Assembly (NCBI GenBank): GCA_041748615.1
Contig: JBGTCY010000255.1
Coordinates: 1-18,839, forward strand
Direction: 5' to 3'
Source of the DNA: JBGTCY01 sp041748615
GTDB lineage: Bacteria; Bacteroidota; Bacteroidia; Chitinophagales; CAIOSU01
Length of the DNA stretch: 18,839 bases
The notes under the pieces were generated by a model. That model saw only the letters and a program-made list of their open reading frames with translations, was not told the DNA's origin and searched no databases. This document shows positions 8,791 through 14,541 of the stretch, piece by piece (within the stretch, counting starts at the first letter, position 1; every line of letters starts with the position of its first letter). The position numbers were made by a program, and so were the translations under genes.

Positions 8791-8811
8791 TAGATTATTG
8801 ACCGGAGATAT

Positions 8812-8850
8812 CGCTTTAGCGGATGGGGGGCAGTATCGGAGGAATATGTG
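8812..8850 (+). repeat. icmF 3'-tail copy 1
   Basis: Just 29 bases after the icmF stop, the frame from 8818 reads ADGGQYRRNM followed by TGA, repeating the icmF C-terminus GGQYRRNM. The codons differ from the native tail mainly at third positions (CAG for CAA, CGG for CGC, AGG for AGA, TGA for TAA). They agree with copy 3 (11426-11455) apart from one extra G and one C/T change. Weaker similarity to copy 3 extends back to about 8812 (CGCTTTAGCGGATGG here, CGCCTTTGCCGGATGG there). Confidence 0.75.
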
Positions 8851-8891
8851 AGAATGGAAAGCGGGGGAGCGGACTAATACACCTCTTGTTC

Positions 8892-9095
8892 ATGGTGCTG
8901 GGTGAAGCGGTGCAAAGATTGCCTTCCGAATTTATCATTTCACATTCCGAAATTGAATGGCAGAAAATCCAATCAACCCGGAATGCTTTGGGTCACGGTT
9001 ATGATAAAATTGACGACCGCATTGTCTGGAATATCATATCCAATATTCTTCCGGGATTAAAGAAGCAGTTTGAGGAATTAATTGAGCAATTATGA
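8892..9095 (+). pseudogene. HepT-like (HEPN, DUF86) toxin, 5'-truncated
   Basis: The 67 codons from ATG 8892 read VLGEAVQRLPSEF, then IEWQKIQSTRNALGHGYDKID, then IVWNIISNILPGLKKQFEEL. This is the C-terminal half of HepT-type HEPN proteins. The HEPN active-site motif RxxxxH is intact (R30 to H35 in RNALGHGY). Family members are about 110-115 residues, and the N-terminal helices are missing: the sequence just upstream is not HepT but the icmF tail copy ending at 8850. No MntA-type nucleotidyltransferase antitoxin gene, the usual partner, is nearby. The frame is open back to 8823, but those 23 extra codons cross the tail repeat and look accidental. I infer a toxin remnant cut at its 5' end by the event that placed the tail copy. 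A short translated product is possible but should lack the HEPN fold. Confidence 0.7.
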
Positions 9096-9143
9096 CACAA
9101 GCTAATCTCTTTACGCTTCCTCCTTCATAAATAGCCAAATAGT

Positions 9144-10294
9144 CTAATCCCTCACGCAACGGCAGGAAAACCCAAGTTCCTTGTAGAAGTCGTACCGGGT
9201 CACGCCTGAATAATTGTAATCCAGGCCCCGGTACCACGCAAGGTTCGAGCTGCCCTCCGAAGCCGACCAGAAGACCCCGTAATCGCCAACATCGAGGAAA
9301 CTACCATTGGGGTTGCGGAGACCTCCGGGCAACGCTGTGAAACCGCTGCTGTTTGTTGCGCCTGTATTGGGCGCGTTCCAGCCTGTTGTTGATTTCATGG
9401 CTCCTCCCGCCACTGCATCACCGCCAAGATGGTCAACTAACACCTGCCATTCGGCATCCGTTGGTAAATGCCAACCACTTGGGCAAGCGTTTAATGCGGT
9501 TTGCCAATCGTACAAACGGCCGTAAGTGTTGCAATTAGATATATTGTTATCATAACACCAACTATTTCCCGTAGCATAGTTCAGGTTTTCTGCAAACCAG
9601 CATTGGTTGCCGATTTGCACAACAGCGTAGGTTTGTCCATCGCGAGGGTCAGTTATATTAGTTATACCGCCACACCCGCTACTGCTTGTATCTTGTGTAA
9701 CACTGATATAACCGGATTTGGTAATAGCATCGGTACCCGCTGCATTGGTGGCAGTCAGCGTAACATCATAAGTTCCGGATGAGTTGTAAACAATCCCCGA
9801 AGGATTTTGCTGTGTAGATGTGGAGGGTGTTCCGCCTTGAAATGTCCATTGCCATGAAGTTGGATTTCCTGCTGATAGGTCTGTGAAGTTGATAGATTGA
9901 CCAGTATTAATAGAAGTTTGAGAAGCGGAGAAGTCAGCAACCGGGTCAGACACGGGTGGTGAGACAATGATATATCCGATTTTTGTTATTGTGTCACTCC
10001 TACTTTGATTTGTGGCTGTAAGTGTAACATCGTACGTGCCGGGAGTATTATAAACTATTCCGGATGGATTTTGCTGTGCAGATGATGCGGGTGTTCCGCC
10101 TTGAAATGTCCATTGCCATGATGAGGGATTTCCTGTTGATTGGTCTGTGAAGTTGATGGATTGACCGGTATAATAGAAGTTTGAGAAGCGGTAAAATCTA
10201 CTGTAATCAGTTCATCATCATTTTGTTCTTCCTTACAAGCGTTCAGGAAAAAGGCGAGCAGTATAAAAAGGCTGATGTAAGTCTTGGTTTTCAT
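9144..10294 (-). pseudogene. Lipoprotein with two PKD domains and a FISUMP domain, frameshifted
   Basis: Read on the minus strand from ATG 10292-10294, the protein starts MKTKTYISLFILLAFFLNAC, a lipoprotein signal with lipobox LNAC. It continues EEQNDDELITVDFTASQTSI and then loses frame near 10169-10172. One base lower the frame continues as a PKD domain (TGQSINFTDQSTGNPSSW), a second PKD domain (from SDPVADFSASQTSIN), and a C-terminal Fibrobacter-type FISUMP domain (DGQTYAVVQIGNQCWFAENL, CPSGWHLPTDAEW, GFSCRCVRD). The two PKD coding repeats show the cause: TCTATTAATACTGG in one, TCTATT-ATACCGG in the other, so one base is missing. Corrected, the product would be 383 residues and probably surface-anchored. 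The second part alone (9144-9953, from an internal GTG) stays open but has no signal peptide. A sequencing or assembly error is possible. Confidence 0.85.
9760..10191 (-). repeat. Tandem PKD-coding direct repeat (two units)
   Basis: Bases 9760-9928 (169 bp) and 10024-10191 (168 bp) are close copies encoding the two PKD domains, both containing the stretch for SWQWTFQGGTP and ending in TTTGAGAAGCGG on the plus strand. The one-base length difference is the frameshift of the lipoprotein gene. The units are separated by 95 bases encoding the inter-domain region. Confidence 0.8.
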
Positions 10295-10336
10295 ATTAGT
10301 GTGTTTATTTATATTATGTTTTAATAGATTGTGCCT

Positions 10337-10368
10337 CAAACATACATAATTTTTCTTGAAAACCCAAA
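10337..10368 (-). promoter_or_regulatory. Promoter of the PKD/FISUMP lipoprotein gene
   Basis: On the minus strand, TTTG (10365-10368), exactly 20 bases, then TATGTTTG (10337-10344) matches the Bacteroidota vegetative promoter consensus TTTG-N19/20-TAnnTTTG at every fixed position. Transcription would start around 10330, leaving a leader of roughly 35 bases before the ATG at 10294. It is the best promoter match in the window. Confidence 0.7.
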
Positions 10369-10426
10369 GGAATACAAAGAATTCACGAAACACACCGTCT
10401 CATTCAATCGCTGAATGTTTCACTAA

Positions 10427-10493
10427 AAAAATGTTGTCAAACCCTCATTGAAGCCGTGAAATACTGCTCACTCGGGCAGGTGACGGAGGCGTT
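10427..10493 (+). repeat. icmF 3'-end copy 2
   Basis: Bases 10441-10493 match icmF 8701-8753 with two mismatches in 53 bases (T for G and A for G). Weaker similarity extends back to about 10427 with one base missing. The match stops abruptly at GGCGTT, before the codons for LFEVGG, and the sequence then goes into the leader of the DUF4258 gene. This is the copy closest to the native gene, so it may be the most recent, or derived from the resident icmF. Confidence 0.85.
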
Positions 10494-10573
10494 ACATCAT
10501 TATAAAGCTTTCCAGTTGCCGCATCTCAAATAACTTGCAATGGGAATTTGCATAATGATTGTATCTTAGAGAT

Positions 10574-10840
10574 ATGAAAATCATCATTGATCCGCATACC
10601 TTGCAACGCGCAGCAGAAAGGGGAGCGAGCGAAAAAGAAATCATTGATACGATGAATACGGGATTATTATCGGTGGCTAAGGGCGGAAGAAAATCAAGGT
10701 CAAAAGTGTTTGACTTCAACAGTGAGTGGAGTGGAAAACATTACGAGCAGAAGAAAATTGAAGTTATCTTTACGGAACAGGATGACAGCATCATTACTGT
10801 TACCGTGTATGTTTTTTACGGAAAATGGACTGAATCATGA
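10574..10840 (+). CDS. DUF4258 domain protein
   Basis: An 88-residue protein beginning MKIIIDPHTLQRAAERGASEKEIIDTM. The H...R..ERG.S..EI pattern and the beta-rich second half (KIEVIFTEQDDSIITVTVYVFYG) fit DUF4258. I chose the ATG at 10574 rather than the in-frame ATG at 10559, because 10574 starts directly at the domain and lies 4 bases after TATCTTAG. Its stop overlaps the next gene's start as ATGA (10837-10840), so the two are translationally coupled. DUF4258 genes are often paired with DUF2283 genes, as here. The layout resembles a two-gene toxin-antitoxin module, but I know of no proof of that for this pair, and the toxin role is inference. The gene lies directly after an icmF 3'-end copy. 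Confidence 0.85.
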   Translation: MKIIIDPHTLQRAAERGASEKEIIDTMNTGLLSVAKGGRKSRSKVFDFNSEWSGKHYEQKKIEVIFTEQDDSIITVTVYVFYGKWTES

Positions 10841-11049
10841 CAATACACTATGACGCACAAACTGATTTGCTTTACCTGCGTCTCGACCCTACAGCCCAGC
10901 AGGTGGTTAACCGGAAGGTTTCTGATGATGTCGTTCTTGATATTGGCAAAGACGATAAGATAGTCGGTATTGAAATTCTTGATGCTTCACAAAAAGTTTC
11001 ACTTCAGGATTTACTTCCTTTAAATTACGTGATTAAAAAAGCAAGTTGA
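10837..11049 (+). CDS. DUF2283 domain protein
   Basis: A 70-residue protein: MTIHYDAQTDLLYLRLD, then VVLDIGKDDKIVGIEILDAS, then LPLNYVIKKAS. The order YD...DLLYLRL, a short variable part, DVVLDIGKDDKIVGIEILDAS is the DUF2283 pattern, and the length is normal for the family. The ATG overlaps the DUF4258 stop by 4 bases, marking a single two-gene unit. A terminator-like hairpin follows directly. Its role is unknown; by analogy with other coupled small pairs it could be the partner or antidote of the DUF4258 protein (inference). Confidence 0.88.
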   Translation: MTIHYDAQTDLLYLRLDPTAQQVVNRKVSDDVVLDIGKDDKIVGIEILDASQKVSLQDLLPLNYVIKKAS

Positions 11050-11056
11050 AATTTTT

Positions 11057-11113
11057 CGCTCGCCTTCAGCTAAAGGCTGAACCGCATGAAGAAATGACGA
11101 GCGGATTTTTTTT
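11057..11113 (+). terminator. Terminator-like nested hairpin after the DUF4258/DUF2283 pair
   Basis: An outer stem CGCTCG (11057-11062) / CGAGCG (11098-11103) encloses an inner perfect hairpin TTCAGC-TAAAG-GCTGAA (11065-11081), and eight T residues follow (11106-11113). It starts 7 bases after the DUF2283 stop. The long outer loop makes it an imperfect intrinsic terminator. Confidence 0.5.
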
Positions 11114-11296
11114 GATTTCACCCAATCACCGGTATATCTCTCCCGCTTATAGCGCAAATATGGCGCGAGCTGCCAGCCCCAGTTGCGGGGTCCGCCCCGT
11201 ACCAACAATCTTTTCGCAGTTTACCGCACTTTAGCGGGTCCGCTTTTGGAGAACACGCTAATAAGGGCAGCATCTATATTGTAATTTTTTTTTACT
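11114..11296. other. Non-coding stretch with GC-rich inverted repeats
   Basis: No gene is seen. The stretch holds CCCC-AGTTGC-GGGG (around 11181-11194) and CCGC-ACTTTA-GCGG (around 11226-11239), and ends in a T run before icmF copy 3. It is more GC-rich and more structured than the other gaps, and may belong to the same repeat unit as copy 3. Frames of 62 codons on both strands look accidental. Confidence 0.45.
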
Positions 11297-11311
11297 ATGA
11301 TTCCCCCGCCT

Positions 11312-11455
11312 CAATCCTCCTTGCACAATCAGCGTGTTTTCAAAACCCTCATGGAAGCCGTGAAATGCCGCTTGTTCGGGCAGGTGAGGGAGGCGTTGTT
11401 TGAGGCAGAATGTCCCGCCTTTGCCGGATGGCGGCAGTACCGGAGGAATATGTGA
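11312..11455 (+). repeat. icmF 3'-end copy 3 (longest)
   Basis: Bases 11312-11404 align without gaps to icmF 8668-8760 with 12 mismatches in 93. After a 21-base in-frame expansion (adding residues around ECPAFAGW) the copy continues to the icmF terminus QYRRNM and a stop. The frame is open from ATG 11297 to TGA 11455 (52 codons), giving a peptide that contains LHNQRVFKTLMEAVK where IcmF has LHNQNVFETLMEAVK. Nine of the ten changed codons alter the residue, so this is a decaying fragment, not a gene. An annotation pipeline could call it as a small hypothetical protein. Confidence 0.85.
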
Positions 11456-11503
11456 CACGTTTGCCTTCTGACACGAGGTTTGGGGCAACAAGGAATGATA
11501 AGG

Positions 11504-11995
11504 TCATAGTTCATCTGCCAATTGAAGCATTCTTTGGTACAAATTTTTTGAAATCCAAAAACCGGTTTTTGTCATCAGCGTATTCATCATGGGCTTGACA
11601 GCTTCGATGTGATTTAGCTTTTTCGCTTTGAGCAACACACCCAGCACACCCAACACCGCTAATCCTTCGCTGCTCGCTATAGCCCTGCCCAATTGCTCAT
11701 CCATGAGCAGATAGTCAGCGCGAAGTTCTTTGGCGAGTATAATAGTCTGTGCTTCCGCAAAATGAATGTCTCTTGATACCAACTCGGAAACGGAAACCGT
11801 ATCTGCCGGAGATTGAATGCGAACCCAATGCTGACTTTTCAGATATTACTTCTGTTCATCAGAAATTCTGGAGTTGAGCAATTCTTTCTCTACACTACCG
11901 GGAATTACAACTTCATTGAAAAGCAACGGTAAAAGCCTGAGTTGATGGAGGTATATCAAACTCAGAATCGGGGAAATATCACTTACCACTATCAT
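11504..11995 (-). pseudogene. DUF3368 (PIN-like) toxin with an internal stop
   Basis: From ATG 11993-11995 the minus strand reads MIVVSDISPILSLIYLHQL and then VVIPGSVEKELL, the N-terminus of the VapC-like DUF3368 PIN nucleases (first acidic residue in VVSD). Codon 50 is TAA (11846-11848). The same frame then continues YLKSQHWVRIQS, HFAEAQTIILAKELRADYLLMDE, GLAVLGVLGVLLKAKK, and a C-terminus that matches the rest of the family. The total of 163 residues is normal, so a single nonsense change broke an otherwise full gene. The 3' part (11504-11782) could start at a TTG but would lack the N-terminal half of the active site. The gene overlaps the UPF0175 gene upstream by 17 bases; UPF0175 is its usual antitoxin partner. 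Confidence 0.85.
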
Positions 11996-12230
11996 TCAGC
12001 ATGTTCAGATTTTTCATGTCCTCATCTAAATCGGCAGATGAATATTTAAATGGAATCTTTCTTTTGCCCAGTTCGCGTAAAAACTCTTCGCGGGTCAATC
12101 CCGTCATTCTTGTTCCGGTATTCCATGAAAAATCAGTTTTTTCATAAAGCATGCAAGCCAACTCGATAAGGAAATCTTTTTCACTCCAGTTATTGGCGGA
12201 AAGAATTGAATCCGGAAGTTCAATTTTCAT
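11979..12230 (-). CDS. UPF0175 family protein (probable antitoxin)
   Basis: An 83-residue protein with the UPF0175 layout: MKIELPDSIL, a helical part (EKDFLIELACMLYEKTDFSWN), a helix-turn-helix-like TRMTGLTREEFLRELGKR, and an acidic tail (KIPFKYSSADLDEDMKNLN). UPF0175 genes commonly sit directly before DUF3368 PIN genes and are regarded as DNA-binding antitoxins (family context). Here the 3' end overlaps the DUF3368 start by 17 bases. Its ATG overlaps the end of the upstream PIN fragment by 11 bases. The antitoxin is intact while its partner is broken, the order of decay expected when a toxin is lost first. Confidence 0.85.
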   Translation of the reverse strand: MKIELPDSILSANNWSEKDFLIELACMLYEKTDFSWNTGTRMTGLTREEFLRELGKRKIPFKYSSADLDEDMKNLNMLNDSGK

Positions 12231-12327
12231 CTCTCAAATTTACGATGTCAAGCAAAATGTTTTCCTGCTTTGAAATAAAATAGCTGACCCAGACATTGGC
12301 ATCAAGTGTAAATTTTCGCACTCTCAT
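12220..12327 (-). pseudogene. PIN-domain toxin, N-terminal fragment
   Basis: From ATG 12325-12327 the minus strand encodes 35 residues, MRVRKFTLDANVWVSYFISK and then QENILLDIVNL. This matches the start of PIN-family 'putative toxin-antitoxin system toxin component' proteins: the first acidic active-site residue is in LDANVWVSYF. The frame ends at TGA 12220-12222, inside the UPF0175 gene, where a full PIN protein would need about 100 more residues. The remaining acidic residues are therefore absent. The start overlaps the stop of the 50-residue ORF as ATGA, so it was the second gene of its own module. I infer that the UPF0175/DUF3368 module replaced its 3' part. Confidence 0.7.
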
Positions 12328-12476
12328 TTTTTGCGGGAATCATGCTTTATTTTATCAACTTCCTTCATAGAAGGTATTTTCTGCTTTTCATTGTAAGTTG
12401 CAACCGGTTTAAAATTCCTGCGCATTTTTCGCGCCCGCAGTTTAATCAGCAAATGCTGTCGCTCCTCCTCATTCAT
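12324..12476 (-). CDS. Small basic protein (50 aa) upstream of the PIN fragment, possible antitoxin
   Basis: On the minus strand, ATG 12474-12476 opens 50 codons: MNEEERQHLLIKLRARKMRR, then NFKPVATYNEKQKIPSMKEV and a lysine-rich end. I do not recognise a family. It is strongly basic after an acidic start and has no membrane segment. Its stop overlaps the PIN fragment's ATG by 4 bases (ATGA), the usual coupling of antitoxin to toxin, and its size suits an antitoxin. It may also be the second half of a longer protein whose first part is the 19-codon ORF overlapping it at 12469-12476, separated by a frameshift. Confidence 0.5.
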   Translation of the reverse strand: MNEEERQHLLIKLRARKMRRNFKPVATYNEKQKIPSMKEVDKIKHDSRKK

Positions 12477-12528
12477 TTTGCACTTCTTCTACGATTTTCT
12501 CTAAAGTGTCGTTTGTAGGTTTTAACAT
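12469..12528 (-). CDS. Tiny ORF (19 aa) at the head of the toxin-antitoxin chain
   Basis: The minus strand reads MLKPTNDTLEKIVEEVQNE and then a stop; the stop overlaps the start of the 50-residue ORF by 8 bases. It has a helix-like, antitoxin-like composition but is too short to judge. It could be a leader peptide, or the N-terminus of a 60-70 residue antitoxin broken by a frameshift. Confidence 0.3.
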   Translation of the reverse strand: MLKPTNDTLEKIVEEVQNE

Positions 12529-12705
12529 GAATTTCTGATTTTACACCCGTGAAGTTAGTAAATATGAATAATCCGCTTATATTTCTTGCCCGCAATTCAA
12601 AGGAATGCTATGGATGATTTGAAAAAGCGCGGCAAGTGGTCGGAGTGCAATACCCCACAAAAATATTAATCGAAAAACTTCTGAAGTCATTCAACATCAG
12701 AATCT

Positions 12706-12713
12706 TATTTTTG
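12706..12713 (+). promoter_or_regulatory. -7 box upstream of the DUF5723-like gene
   Basis: TATTTTTG is an exact TAnnTTTG match, 39 bases before the ATG at 12753. The -33 position has only TTCTG (12679-12683), so the upstream half is weak. This gene, unlike most others here, would have a normal-length leader. Confidence 0.4.
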
Positions 12714-12752
12714 CGCCCGTCCGTTTTTACTTATCTACAATTAACTATTTAA

Positions 12753-14132
12753 ATGAAACATTTTGTTACGTCAATTCTTCTGACAATAATTTCAATTTCC
12801 GCTTTCAGTCAATATTTTCCGGGCTATGAAACCGGTCGTTTTTCGGGAATCAGCAGCGCGAATATCCGTCCGGGCGGCATGTCGCCCATGCCTTACAAAG
12901 TGGATGCGACAATTTTGGGAGTGCATGTAAATTCAAAACCTCAAAATATCTTCAGCAAAAATGCGCTGGATGTCATCTTCACAGGCGGCTTGAACAACCT
13001 CACCGGCTATCATGAATTATTGAATCGAACGCATGTCTTTACTAATCTTCAGGGACCTTCCATTCAGGTGCAGGCAAGTCCTAAAGCTTCCGTTTCTTTT
13101 GTTTGGAACACCCGAAATATCTGGCTTTCCAACCTGACCGAGCCGGGTGTCGCTCAACTGTTTAATCCTGAATTGCCGGACCTGATGCTGAACAGCGCTA
13201 ACGAATCCGCCAACATCATGATTACCGGATGGAATGAGTGGGGAATTGGCGCTGCAGGGGTTGTGTATGATGAAGGATTTCACAGTTTCTCCATCGGTGG
13301 TTTCGCGAAAATGGTTTTTGGAACAGGTCATGCCAACATCAACATGAACAACATCAACCTGACCACCAGCGGCAACACCGTCAATAACATGAGCTTTGCC
13401 ATGAATACAACCATCACCGAAAACCTTTATCGCCAGATTGATGAAGGCAGATTCAATTTCGCGGATCAAATCGGGTATGGATTTGATTTTGGACTGGAAT
13501 ACAAATTCTTAAATCCCCGCTCCTGCCCGGGTGGTTCCAACTACCGCGCGAAATTCGGATTATCATTGACAGATATTGGAAAAACAAGGTATCAATCCGC
13601 CACGCATTACACCAATGACAATGCAAGTATCACCGGAATCAGCAGGGATAATTTCCTTCATGCTTCCGTCAAAGACGCCACAGATTCCTTGCAGCAATTA
13701 TTTAATATCACAGGCACTCCTGCTGCGGATTACAGCGTGATGCTGCCCATGTCCATGCGCGTTTATGGTGAAATCAACATCAGGCGCAGAGCGATTATTT
13801 ACAATGAATTTCATTTTATGTTCGCGCAACTGACCAATCCTGATATGCCCGTTTTTTTTCGGTACAATGTCACTCCCCGCTTTGAAGATGACCGTTTCGG
13901 AGTTTATGTTCCGCTCACTTTCACCAATTATATTCCGGCAGATGCCGGTCTTGCCATTCGTTTGAAACCGTTGATTATCGGCTCAGGAAATCTCTTTACA
14001 TTCTGGGCGTATGAACAAAGAGGCAAAGCGCTTGATTTTTATGTCATGCTGAAAATTCCCATCCTCAATGACGATGAGCGCATTGACTGGAAAAGCATGA
14101 TGAGTATCCGGGCTAAAGGGAATAAGAGATAA
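12753..14132 (+). CDS. DUF5723-like outer-membrane protein
   Basis: A 459-residue exported protein. Residues 1-19 form a signal peptide (MKHFVTSILLTIISISAFSQ). The mature protein begins with a segment (SGISSANIRPGGMSPMPYKVD) like the SSA.INPA.....Y..D region of DUF5723 proteins of Bacteroidota. It continues with alternating hydrophobic strands, many Asn and aromatic residues, and ends in strands such as ALDFYVMLKIPIL. This suggests an outer-membrane beta-barrel of the PorP/FadL-like style; a function is not known. No T9SS tail is present. It is bounded by non-coding gaps on both sides and is probably a single-gene unit. The family assignment rests on the N-terminal pattern and overall character, so it is moderate; export is firm. 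Confidence 0.75.
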   Translation: MKHFVTSILLTIISISAFSQYFPGYETGRFSGISSANIRPGGMSPMPYKVDATILGVHVNSKPQNIFSKNALDVIFTGGLNNLTGYHELLNRTHVFTNLQGPSIQVQASPKASVSFVWNTRNIWLSNLTEPGVAQLFNPELPDLMLNSANESANIMITGWNEWGIGAAGVVYDEGFHSFSIGGFAKMVFGTGHANINMNNINLTTSGNTVNNMSFAMNTTITENLYRQIDEGRFNFADQIGYGFDFGLEYKFLNPRSCPGGSNYRAKFGLSLTDIGKTRYQSATHYTNDNASITGISRDNFLHASVKDATDSLQQLFNITGTPAADYSVMLPMSMRVYGEINIRRRAIIYNEFHFMFAQLTNPDMPVFFRYNVTPRFEDDRFGVYVPLTFTNYIPADAGLAIRLKPLIIGSGNLFTFWAYEQRGKALDFYVMLKIPILNDDERIDWKSMMSIRAKGNKR

Positions 14133-14541
14133 TCATTAAGTATGGTAGTTTAATTTTCATCCTCAATTTGTTCAATTTGATTTTAGATTTCAGACTTGAG
14201 ATTTTAGATTATTCCGGAATGCGCCTAAACTCCTGCATTTTTGTCGAATTGAAATTACAAATCACAAAAAGCAAATCACAAATAATTTCCAATTACTAAA
14301 AAACTTCAACCAATAAAACAGTGTGTCTGGATTGATTTGTGTTTTGAATTTTTAGAATTGAGTTTTTGAAAAACTAAAATAACAGGCGTCATTGCGAGGG
14401 AATGATTGTATTGAGCGAATGCCATTCCCGAAGCAATCCTCTCTTAGAAAGGGATTGCTTCGCTCGTTCCTCGCTCGCAATGACGAGTAAATTTAGTTTT
14501 TAAAAAAACTATTATTTATTTAAACATATTTCGGCAATCTC
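14133..14541. other. A/T-rich intergenic gap with a palindromic repeat
   Basis: No coding frame of note. The first 250 bases are very A/T-rich and of low complexity (runs such as TTTAGATTTCAGACTTGAG and AAATCACAAA). The rest contains the inverted repeat at 14387-14485. The alpha/beta hydrolase start follows. Confidence 0.6.
14387..14485. repeat. Long palindromic intergenic repeat (GTCATTGCGAG type)
   Basis: Outer arms CGTCATTGCGAG (14387-14398) and CTCGCAATGACG (14474-14485) are perfect complements. Inside them are GAAGCAATCC (14430-14439) and GGATTGCTTC (14452-14461), also perfect. The 99-base element would fold into a two-step cruciform. Elements with these same core words (CATTGCGAG, GAAGCAATC) are known as dispersed intergenic repeats in many bacterial genomes; no coding capacity is seen. 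Confidence 0.8.

Noticed and set aside
8823..8891. In-frame extension of the HepT-like ORF to an upstream ATG
   Set aside because: These codons cross the icmF tail copy in another frame and do not resemble the HepT N-terminus.
10165..10175. Programmed frameshift in the lipoprotein gene
   Set aside because: No slippery heptamer is seen and the sister repeat has the extra base, so a simple deletion or error is more likely.
9760..10191. Two similar blocks that might be taken for a CRISPR-like or mobile repeat
   Set aside because: They encode the two PKD domains of one lipoprotein; the repeat is a protein-domain duplication.
11297..11455. Open 52-codon frame with start and stop
   Set aside because: It is a decayed copy of the icmF 3' end with mostly residue-changing differences, so I list it as a repeat, not a gene.
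13017..13469. 150-codon minus-strand frame inside the DUF5723-like gene
   Set aside because: Antisense shadow of a gene with a signal peptide and consistent barrel pattern; no support of its own.
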